DNA of 64,000 nucleotides, taken from assembly GCA_036873135.1 (NCBI GenBank), contig JAPTYO010000023.1, positions 4,165,834-4,229,833 on the forward strand. The letters run 5' to 3'. The DNA comes from Clarkia xantiana subsp. parviflora. Taxonomy: Eukaryota > Streptophyta > Magnoliopsida > Myrtales > Onagraceae. Made by a program: the position numbers and the translations under genes. Numbering within the stretch: the stretch's first letter is position 1; each line of letters begins with the position of its first letter. Below the pieces are notes generated by a model. It saw only the letters and a program-made list of their open reading frames with translations. It had not been told where the DNA came from and made no database searches. Shown here piece by piece: positions 57,001 to 64,000 of this stretch.

Positions 57001-59624
57001 CTCTTCCTCACCAGCACTGGGTTGGCTACCCAAGTCTGGAATCGGATCTCCCTAATGAACCCAGCGTCGAGCAATCTGCCAACCTCCTGCTGGATTGCAA
57101 TCCTTTTGTCTGTTCCCATCGGACGTCTCTTCTGTGCGATCGGCTTGATTGTGGGGTCGATATTCAATTCATGCTCGATCACGTCCCGACTGATTCCTGG
57201 CATATCACTCGGAGACCAGGCAAATAACTCCTTGAATTCCTTCAATAGGGCGATCAACTCCTGAGCTTTTTCCTCGGATAGGGCGGATCCGATCTTTACC
57301 CTCCTCTCGGGTCCATCTATCTCGACTTCTTTTAGGTCCTCCATGGGGGCGGGACGCCCAAACTCCTCTCGAGGATCAGTGTCTGTTTGGAGAACCGACA
57401 TAGCCTCCTTCCTTGATCTTCTCGTGGCGTTGACATAACATCGTCTCGACGCCACCTGGTCGCCTTTCACTTCGCCGACCCCATTCTCAGTCGGGAACTT
57501 CAGTTTCTGATGGACAGTCGAGGCTACTGCCATCAGTGGGTTGATAGTGGTTCTTCCAATGATCGCATTGTACGTCCCTGTGGATTCGACCACCACGAAC
57601 TCCACATCTCTCTTCTCCATCTTCCAGCCACTGCCGAACCACACAGGCAGCGTAATAACCCCCAATGGATAAGAGGTTGTGCCGCAAAATCCTACCATCG
57701 GGAAGTTAACCTCCCGCAAATCTTTCTTCTTCTTCCCCATCTGCTCCAGGGCGTCGGAGAAGAGGATGTCGGAGGAGCTTCCTCCATCAATGAGGATCCT
57801 CTTCACTTCGAATCCTCCTACATCCAGTGTTACTACTAGGGCATCCTCGTGGGGGGTCTCTACTCCCTCCAGATCCTTCGCCGAGAAGGTGATCTCCATC
57901 TCCTCCTTCGGGGTCCACGACCGTGACCTTTTTCCCAAAACCACTGTGACTGGCACTTGGTTGGCATAACGCTCCCGAGAAGACGATGTGTCTCCTCCTG
58001 CAGCGAACCCTCCATGGATCACATTAATAATCCTCTTCTGTCGGGACCCGGATGGGCCCTCCGAAGGCTCTGCGTCGGACCTCCTCTTCCTGGGGGACCT
58101 CGATCGAGATTTGGACCTTGACCGAGATCGTGAGCGGGGCTTGCAGCGCGAGTCTCCCACGAACTCCTTCAGCTTACCCCTCTGGATAAGCTTCTCTATT
58201 TCCTTCTTCAGCTCCCGACACTGGTCAGTGTCGTGACCGGAGGCCCGATGGAATCGGCAGTAACGGTCGGTGCGGGAGCCCAACTTTTCTCCTTCCTTCT
58301 TCTTGGGGAAACGAGCGAGGCCTTGCTTCTCCATTACCGCCAAGACCTCTTTCAAAGGCCTGTTGAGGGGGGTAAACTCCTCCCTCTGATTGTCCCTCTT
58401 GGTCGGACGCCTATCTTCCCTCCGATCGGAGCGTCCACGACTCCGACTACCCTCGGAGCTATCCTTCCTGTGTCGGTTGTCCAATGGTTTGAACAACTGC
58501 TTTCCTTCGTGCCCCTTAGGAGGAGCCAATTCTCCGGCAGCGATCTTCGACTCTTGGACGTCGATTTGCTGTTTTACTCTCGCCTGGAGCGCCTCCATGT
58601 TCCAGACTTTTTTGGCCGCGACACTGTGAAGTAAGTCGGAGCCGTAGGGGGGATTGAGGTTTTTTATGAAGGTACGGATGGCTTCGCCCTCCGATATCTC
58701 CTCATCTAGCTCGGTCATACCAGCAGTGTAACGCTGGTAGTATTGGGCCAGCGATTCGTCAGGCCTCTGGACCACCTCATGCAGGGTCCGAACACTCTTC
58801 AGCAGCCGTCGACGCCCTTGGTACTGGGCGATGAATCGCTGATGCATATCCTTCCAACAGGTTATACATCCAGTGGGCAGACTGTAGAACCACGTCATCG
58901 CCTTCTCTCCCAAGGTGCTCGGGAACAACGCACAGATAACATCCTCATCAGGGGTCCTGCCCATGCACGCTGTCAGGTGCTTCTGCACGTGGCGAACTGG
59001 GTCCGCGACCCCATCGTACTCGTCTATCTTCGGGATACCCAGGCCTGGAGGGGCCAAGGTATGGATCAATCTGGGAACGAAAGGATGGGTCTCCTGACTC
59101 CCCAATTCCGACATCATGGGCTTCTGATCTCCCATGCAGATACCCACAATCTTTACTACCTGGTCGGCAGTGAGGGGACCATTCAAGGGGATAGTCCTTT
59201 GTTGTACGGGCCCGGGTCCATCGACCACAAAATTCTCCGTTGGTGCTGGATTGGGGGGCATGGGCTGTTCCCTCAACGGAGGGGGTGGCGGCAGGTTATC
59301 GTCCATCTGCCTTCTGGGAGCATCTCGCCGCGGAGGGAGCGGCGGTAGATCGGCCTGCCTTCTAGCAGCTTCTCTTCGGTCTAGGAGGGCCTCCATGGCC
59401 TCCATGAATAGGGGCATGGCCTCTGCCACTACCCTTGCCAGCTCCGGATTCTGGGAAGGTGTCTCGTTCCTGGATCCACCAGGGGGGTTGTTCCTTCGCG
59501 CGGTATCGTCTCGGCGAGTGCTGTCACCATCGTCTCTCAGATCCTGATGCTGGGTAGCGTCCTCAGGGGGATTGCTGGTGGCCGGCACTTGCTTGCCTGA
59601 GCGTTGCGGTCTGTTGCCAGCCAT
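54027..59624 (-). CDS. Gag-pol polyprotein of the Retand-like element
   Basis: A single frame of 1865 codons starting 66 bp from the primer site. Order: Pro-rich leader, retrotransposon gag core (about 200-350), Cys/His segment YCRFHRASGHDTDQC (455-469), RS-rich linker, aspartic protease (LIDGGSSSDI, Asp613), RT (about 820-1050; FMDAYSG Asp919, YVDD 981-984), RNase H (about 1115-1245), a second RNase H of the type that marks the Tat lineage (YTDGSS Asp1285, Glu1322, Asp1348, Asp1398), integrase zinc finger (H1508, H1515, C1546, C1549) and DDE core (Asp1578, Asp1638, Glu1674, with 35 residues between the last two). No chromodomain is seen. No stop or shift is present, so it is probably functional. 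In the cell it would assemble a particle, copy the RNA and insert the DNA. Confidence 0.96.
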   Translation of the reverse strand: MAGNRPQRSGKQVPATSNPPEDATQHQDLRDDGDSTRRDDTARRNNPPGGSRNETPSQNPELARVVAEAMPLFMEAMEALLDRREAARRQADLPPLPPRRDAPRRQMDDNLPPPPPLREQPMPPNPAPTENFVVDGPGPVQQRTIPLNGPLTADQVVKIVGICMGDQKPMMSELGSQETHPFVPRLIHTLAPPGLGIPKIDEYDGVADPVRHVQKHLTACMGRTPDEDVICALFPSTLGEKAMTWFYSLPTGCITCWKDMHQRFIAQYQGRRRLLKSVRTLHEVVQRPDESLAQYYQRYTAGMTELDEEISEGEAIRTFIKNLNPPYGSDLLHSVAAKKVWNMEALQARVKQQIDVQESKIAAGELAPPKGHEGKQLFKPLDNRHRKDSSEGSRSRGRSDRREDRRPTKRDNQREEFTPLNRPLKEVLAVMEKQGLARFPKKKEGEKLGSRTDRYCRFHRASGHDTDQCRELKKEIEKLIQRGKLKEFVGDSRCKPRSRSRSRSKSRSRSPRKRRSDAEPSEGPSGSRQKRIINVIHGGFAAGGDTSSSRERYANQVPVTVVLGKRSRSWTPKEEMEITFSAKDLEGVETPHEDALVVTLDVGGFEVKRILIDGGSSSDILFSDALEQMGKKKKDLREVNFPMVGFCGTTSYPLGVITLPVWFGSGWKMEKRDVEFVVVESTGTYNAIIGRTTINPLMAVASTVHQKLKFPTENGVGEVKGDQVASRRCYVNATRRSRKEAMSVLQTDTDPREEFGRPAPMEDLKEVEIDGPERRVKIGSALSEEKAQELIALLKEFKELFAWSPSDMPGISRDVIEHELNIDPTIKPIAQKRRPMGTDKRIAIQQEVGRLLDAGFIREIRFQTWVANPVLVRKSNGKWRMCVDFRDLNKACPKDCYPLPRIDQLVDATSGHELLSFMDAYSGYNQIKMAKKDAPHTAFYADSEVFQYDVMPFGLVNAGATYQRMVNKLFGDMIGSTMEAYVDDMLVKSRRASDHVGNLTMAFERMKLYQVRLNPAKCAFGVHSGKFLGFMVSQRGIEVNPEKLRAIEEMQSPTNHREVQVLNGRLASKNRFLSKASDRSMPFFSVLRANRQFKWTAECEEAFQALKQHLRDLPPLAKPTPGEPLYLYLAISPFAISSVLVKAVEGNQIPVYYVSKAFAKSEMNYPPIEKYLFALIITARKLRPYFHAHEITVLTDQPLKHFLNRPDASGRLVKWAMELSEFRIHFAPRTAIKGQALADFIVESTIPDPEATETVEGATGNTEEASTAGQSEQPNKENTWELYTDGSSSSDGSGAGLVLIPPGGAEPLRYALALTFRATNNEAEYEALITGLKIAKGTGIEHLRVKCDASLIVNQVRGQYGAKSPIMKKYLQEARTLKENFKSFDIEAIPREENVEADALSKFALGAPLEDSRRIHFLEKVILSTTDPSEVCAIGTGSEEEPTWMTPIIVYLTTGALPEDKVAAERLRRMSINYAMVDNQLYKKGLLSTPFLKCVAEPDMTRILRELHEGVAACHEGARSILRKALNLGYYWPTMNKEATALVRSCDACQRYASNITAPAADLMPIGSAWPFAQWGIDLVGPLPKAKSQCTHLLVAIDYFSKWIEAKPLAKTTAGHIIKFLQTRILSRYGVPKVIISDNGPPFNGAQLERFLDEFGIEHRTASVHHAQTNGQVEAANKIVMEGLKKRVYALDGKWLDELENVLWAVRTTPKRSTGETPFALVYGTEAVAPVEIAVASHRTRTYEPSTSPERARIGPLTNDETRRLELSLLEEKRLEADIAQARMRLATARYYNRKVKSRQFYAGELVLRRNEFALQDRINKMSPKWEGPYKIVGMPAPNAYKLEDLDGKVLRNTFSGEHLKKCHV

Positions 59625-59673
59625 GGAATGGAATCAGAGGGAAGCAAACTTACTTTTGGCTTTTTGTTGGATT

Positions 59674-59690
59674 CCCACAGACGGCGCCAA
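59674..59690 (-). other. Primer-binding site of the intact element
   Basis: TTGGCGCCGTCTGTGGG on the minus strand, directly next to the 5' LTR. It differs by one base from the site in the older relative (39267 onward). The donor tRNA is not assigned here. Confidence 0.8.
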
Positions 59691-60339
59691 TGTTGGATCA
59701 CGGCAGGAGCTCCGGTTACGGTGACGGATTCCTTAGCTCCTCGCAATCCTGCAGAAGGGGAATAGGGGGCAGTGGCCCAGAATCCCTCTCCGATGCTTAA
59801 CGTAAGTACGGCAGTCAACAGAGCAAGCAAGCAGTATTTGTGTATGTGTAAAACGTAACCCTAATCTGGAATAACTTCCCTCCTTTTATAGAGGAAAGGC
59901 TATCCCAGTTACCTGATTAGGCGGTTGGACTGTGATCCATTATCCCACATATCTCGCCGTATATCTTGCCATGTATCTTGCACAGTTATTCGTATCCCAC
60001 ATATCTCGCCCATTATACCACTATTGTAATCATGGCGAGATTTCCGGGATTGGGCTCTTACTGGCGAGTCTCGATCATTATCGGAGGCTCCCAAGTTACA
60101 TCGTTGAGGATTCGGTATCGGGGAGTGGTGTCAACTCCCATATCGGGACCGACTACGTCCAGGTCCGATATCTTCGGGGCTCTTCCCTATCGGAGCCATA
60201 CTTGCTCGGGGCCATTCAATATCGGGGCCTCCTTCCGTCGGAGCCCTTCCCCTTTCAGCAGCCCAGCTCCTAGCCCACTAGGCCTAGTCGCCGTTTGCCA
60301 ATCGTTAAGGGGCCTAACGGCCTTTGCCAGGGCCCATCA
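59691..60339 (-). repeat. 5' LTR of the intact Retand-like element
   Basis: A 649-bp LTR with minus-strand TATA box CTATAAAAGG at about 59882-59891. Transcription runs leftwards into gag-pol. Confidence 0.95.
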
Positions 60340-60573
60340 GCTACCAACTCTTCCCCTTAGAAAAAAAATTACATGTTCGACGTTTTCTTTTAGAAGGAGT
60401 CGCAGGAGGATTGGTAATGGACGACGCGTGAATTTATTGACAGAACCTTGGGTACCTAACTTTGGGGTACTACGAAACTGGGTGACATGAATTTTATATT
60501 TGAATCAGCTCCTCTTTTATCATGGATCGACGGTGGGATGTGCATGCCTTTGCTGCAGTCTTACCTCAGGGAA
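60340..60573 (+). pseudogene. LINE ORF2, piece 3 of 4
   Basis: It resumes the LINE text from 49298: RSRRRIGNGRRVNLLTEPWV and PNFGVLRNW, then WDVHAFAAVLPQG. This is the region after the RT where plant L1 proteins carry a W-I-G-N-G-x-x-V motif. It is interrupted at 60574 by a MITE. Confidence 0.85.
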
Positions 60574-61095
60574 GGGTTAATAACCTATGAAAGGTCTGAA
60601 TTTTTACTCATATTAACCGGAGAGGTCTGAATTTTCAAAAGTTAATTTGGAAGATCTGAATTTTCAACTTTGTTAAACTTTGGTTTTCCGTCCATTTTTA
60701 GCGTTAAATTTAACATAATTGTGTGAACTGACACTTTTACCCCTTTTAATATTTTTTTATTTAATATCTTATTTGAGAAAATGTGAAATTACAAAATTAC
60801 CCCTAAAGTCAAATTAAGAAAATGCTTTTTTTTTTGCTTTAAGGGGCGTTTTCGTCTTTTCAGGTCAAGCATGTGAGGGGCACACTTGGTCGGAGGGCAT
60901 TTTCGGGATTTAAGTTTATTTCCGGTCACATGCCAAGCATGTGACCAAATTCCGTCAGTATTAACGGCAAAAAATGACGAAGACCTCTTATATCAACAAA
61001 TTTGAAAATTCAGACCTTTCAAATTAACATTTAAATATTTAGACCTCTCTGATTAACATTTGTCAAAATTCAGACCTTTCATAGGTTATTAACCT
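60574..61095. mobile_element. MULE-type MITE inserted in the LINE
   Basis: Inverted ends of about 110 bp begin GGGTTAATAACCTATGAAAG and AGGTTAATAACCTATGAAAG, each containing repeats of AGGTCTGAATTTT. The 9-bp flanks CTCAGGGAA (60565-60573) and CTCAAGTAA (61096-61104) match at seven positions. The interior is non-coding. Confidence 0.72.
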
Positions 61096-62340
61096 CTCAA
61101 GTAATGGTTACGATTATTACCTAGGTAAACTTACATGTCTGTGACACACAAGATCTGTTTATTTGGAATCATATGAATTCGGGGGCTTATTCAGTTTAGT
61201 CGATATACCACCATATCAACTCGCTTTCCTTAGAGAATTCATGAGAGTTTACCGGGTTCTTCCTCTTCTGGAATTGCTAGTCCGTGTTTTTGGACAAGGT
61301 TGTGGTCCTCACCGCTTCTACAAAAATCAGGATGTTCGTTTGGAAAAGAATCTTTAGAGATTTACCATTGCATTACAACCTTCACCGTCGGATCCCATCT
61401 ATTGATCCAACATGCCCTTTGTGTGGAACTGGCAAGGAAACATGAGACCATGCCATGTGGACTTGACAATTTGCTCGTCGAGTTTTTTTTGTGTCTAGTT
61501 TGTGGGTTAGTCCTAGTACCACACATGTAAAATTGTAGATCAATGGATAGATGATTCTGTAAGGAGTCTTAGTCCTAGGTCTCGTGGTGGTGATTTACTT
61601 GTAATAAAGTGATTAGTTTGTGGGAATTATGGCTTGAACAGAATAATGTTGAGTTCCGCGTCAAATTACCCAATACTCAGTCTGTTATGTCTTTTATTTA
61701 AATAATTTGTAATGATAACCATGTTTCCAAATCTCTTGACCCAGACACATCACAGATCGATAGTAGAATCCAAGATTTGGACACTGGAAAGAGTGAATGT
61801 CGGACGAACTCTTGGACTGTGGTGGTGGATGGAGCGGTATAGGGGGATTCATATCGAGTTTTTGGAGCGGCTGTCCTTTTAAATTGTAATAATAATATAT
61901 TTGTTATTTCTATTTTTAAATGATGTGGTGTTGACCATATTTTGGTAGAGGGTATAGTATGTAGAAATGGACTCCATCTAGCACAATCATCCAACAAGGG
62001 AGTCTCTTCTCTCTTGTCGGACTCTAAGGTTGTTCTAGACCAGATTAAGTCGGATTCGGGTGACTCTTTACCCTCTTTGTTTGGTGTTTAAGTGAATATA
62101 TTAGACATTTTTTGCAATTTATTCCTTTCTTAAAGCTTTGTAAAGTTGGAAGGTCGGGTGTACGGTTAGCTCATAATGTCGTGTCTGTAGTAGCTAACAG
62201 AGATATGAGTGGAACTTGGTTCTATCCAGATATTCCTCGTTTGATACTACATTAGTTGTAACTTGAGGTTTTTCTTAACATATTATTCTTTTCATTAAAA
62301 AACAAAAGTTTGTTACTTTTTCTGTAAAAAAAAACTCTTA
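61096..62340 (+). pseudogene. LINE ORF2, piece 4 of 4: zf-RVT and RNase H domains
   Basis: FIWNHMNSGAYSV is followed by KIRMFVWKRIFRDLPLHYNL, RRIPSIDPTCPLCGTGKET and HAMWT, the zinc-finger-like zf-RVT domain (CPLC...H). Further on VVVDGAV, GAAVLLN, LHLAQSSNKGVSS and LLSDSKVVLDQIKSDSGD match an RNase H domain as found at the C terminus of some plant L1 elements. The last readable part is GTWFYPDIPRL near 62245. An A-run near 62325 may be the poly(A) end. Many stops and shifts are present. Confidence 0.82.
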
Positions 62341-63075
62341 CATAAAGGATACTAAAAAAACTGCTCTATTACATAAGGGATACTTAAGAACTCAATAAAA
62401 AAAAGTGACATCAAGCATGAATCTGTTAAAAAATTAATACAAACATAATAGGTTAGAGCATCCATAATAGTTTTACATAAATTGTATTCTTTAAGGTTGC
62501 CACGTAGACATTTATGTACACTTTAAGTAATACGTAAAGTTAAGACACACGTAAAAAAATATTTTCTCTGCAATCGTATTACTTAAACGTATTCCTTAAA
62601 TATATTTTATTATTAAATTTTCCAACAACCACCAATAAGATATTAGCATTAATTATAAAATGAATTAATTTATAATAAAAAATTGGTTACGTAATACATA
62701 GTGCATTACTTAAATTTAAAGAATGCTTTATGTAAAAACATAAATTTACGTGTGGGTCTCATCTTTAAGGAATGCTATGTAAAACCACTGTAGATAGTTT
62801 TTATTGTGTTATTTAAATAAACATGTAGGACCCACATTTACGTAATCTTTACGTAATACCACTGTGGATGCTCTTATACCGTTTAAAATTCCTCGTTTAC
62901 GTAAGATCTACTTAAAAATATGTCGTTTATCGTGTGAAAGTATAATAAAGCATGAAAATGAATGTATACTAATGTTTTTTTCTATATAAAAAAACTGTTC
63001 TTTTAAGTAAATGATATTTTACACAAGGGATACCGAATAACTTAGTAAAAAAGTGTAAAAAAAAAATACGGATAT
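62282..63075. repeat. Diverged AAGGGATACT-type repeats interrupted by a MITE
   Basis: Two blocks (62320-62410 and 62950-63070) share the string of motifs CTATTAAAAAAA, TTACATAAGGGATACT and AAGAACTTRGTAAAAAA with the tandem copies at 63644-63980. They look like old copies of one repeat into which the Tourist MITE inserted. Confidence 0.45.
62456..62873 (-). mobile_element. Tourist-like (PIF/Harbinger) MITE, copy 2
   Basis: A 418-bp element flanked by TTA (62453-62455, 62874-62876). It matches the reverse complement of 2188-2604 along its whole length with few differences. No coding sequence. Confidence 0.88.
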
Positions 63076-63643
63076 TAAATTATTCTTTTACATATAATAC
63101 TTAAAAATATGTAGTTTTTTTTAATATGAGTGAGCAAAACCCGATTGGAACCTGAATCGGGCTGTTGGGTAGGTTTCAAGAAGAATTCTAAAAATAGGGT
63201 AGGCTTCTGATAATTAATTTTAATACCTTGTAAGGCCGGTTCCAGTTCCGGGATGAGTTTCTAGAATCGGAACCGGAACCGATTATATATATATAATATT
63301 AATCGATTGTCACGAATTTTAAGTCCATGAAGATTTTTTAATTAACACGCAAGCTGTAGCACTTTTATTTTAAAGCTCATAAATATGTTTTTTTATCTTA
63401 GCTCATGAGGTTACGAATGAGAGTCACCCGCCACGAGGTCGAAACAGCAAGCATCATATTTGGGTTTTTATGCATGTAGTTTGTTATTTGTATCCATGGA
63501 GTTTGTATGCATAGAGGTGTTTGTATGCATGGAGTTGTATCCATGCACTATCTATGAATAATGGCAATGTTTTTTAGAATTTATTTTTTTTAGATGATAA
63601 ATTAGTCGGTTTTTTATGATACCCGGAATCAGTTGTGTTTTTA
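63076..63643. other. AT-rich intergenic, no gene seen
   Basis: Contains GGTTCCGGTTCC-type words (63237-63280) and short direct repeats of TTTGTATGCATGGAGTT (63480-63545). Nothing coding. Confidence 0.4.
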
Positions 63644-63980
63644 ATTGATGCGGTTCTGGTTCCAGTTCCACATGTTACACGATAGGTTCATGAACATGAA
63701 TGTCTACTATTCTTTTCTATTAAAAAAAATTATCTTTTAGGTAAGGGATACTTTAGTTAAGGGACAATGAAGAACTTGGTAAAAAAAATATTGTAAGTGT
63801 GAATTGTCTATTATTGATGCGGTTCTGGTTCTTGTTCCGGTTCCACATGTTACATGATAGGTTCATGAACATGAATGTCTACTATTCTTTTCTATTAAAA
63901 AAAATTATCTTGTAAGGGATACTTTAGATAAGGGACAATGAAGAACTTGGTAAAAAAAATATATTGTAAAGTGTCTATTA
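63644..63980 (+). repeat. Tandem duplication of a 169-bp unit
   Basis: 63644-63812 and 63813-63980 are nearly identical. Both run from ATTGATGCGGTTCTGG through GGTTCATGAACATGAATGTC to GAAGAACTTGGTAAAAA. Small indels distinguish them. Confidence 0.9.
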
Positions 63981-64000
63981 TCGTTTAAATAATAATAATA

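Larger units (their letters stand above)
49299..60339 (-). mobile_element. Apparently complete Retand-like Ty3/Gypsy (Tat) retrotransposon
   Basis: An 11,041-bp insertion flanked by GCTAC (49294-49298, 60340-60344). It has 649-bp LTRs with only two differences seen, a primer site, a polypurine tract, an open gag-pol frame with all catalytic residues and an antisense spliced gene. These features indicate a recent and possibly still autonomous element. It inserted in the LINE, whose text resumes at 60340. Orientation is opposite to the older relative at 38241-48253. Confidence 0.95.

Noticed and set aside
58743..59348. 201-codon + strand frame opposite the gag part of the intact element
   Set aside because: A shadow of gag-pol codon bias; the real frame on the other strand has continuous family motifs.

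Overview
This window is from a flowering-plant nuclear genome, probably a dicot (inference). Evidence is the AT-rich intergenic DNA, LTR retrotransposons of plant Copia and Ty3/Gypsy-Tat type, TRIM elements, CACTA, hAT, Mutator-like and Tourist-like DNA transposons, an L1-type LINE, and two plant host genes. Almost all of the sequence is nested transposable elements. Only two host loci are recognisable: a decayed ACS10/ACS12-type aminotransferase (19.06-20.64 kb, +) and a gene for a protein with repeated VPFxWExxPGxP motifs, DUF688-like (21.35-22.62 kb, -).

Layout. 0-2 kb holds a decayed minus-strand Copia gag and part of its leader. 2.04-6.38 kb is a hAT-like element that carries a Tourist MITE and two shorter CCGG-rich hAT elements, one of which hosts a foldback MULE MITE. 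6.53-11.53 kb is a minus-strand Copia element reduced to RT-RNase H with LTRs. 11.53-18.79 kb is a plus-strand Copia remnant with a TRIM unit spliced in at its primer-binding site and a 4.6 kb CACTA element, itself hosting a hAT, inserted in its body. 19-22.7 kb holds the two host loci; the aminotransferase exon is broken by a 354-bp TRIM. 23.4-25.1 kb holds two different inverted-repeat elements sharing one 8-bp target sequence. 26.98-36.76 kb is a complete Tat-type Gypsy insertion (TSD GCGAA, 1548-bp LTRs) with a dead interior.

37.1-62.3 kb is an L1-type LINE on the + strand, cut into four pieces by a decayed Retand-like Gypsy element (38.24-48.25 kb), an apparently intact Retand-like Gypsy element (49.30-60.34 kb, TSD GCTAC, LTRs with about 2 differences) and a MULE MITE. 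62.3-64 kb is AT-rich repeat DNA with a second Tourist MITE in opposite orientation to the first.

The most striking unit is the intact element at 49.30-60.34 kb. It has one 1865-codon gag-pol frame with every catalytic motif. On the opposite strand it has an intron-containing gene with its own TATA box. The two transcription units converge on an array of 50-bp repeats. The older relative at 38-48 kb keeps traces of the same arrangement. All coordinates, repeat matches and splice sites were read by eye; no alignment or database search was run.
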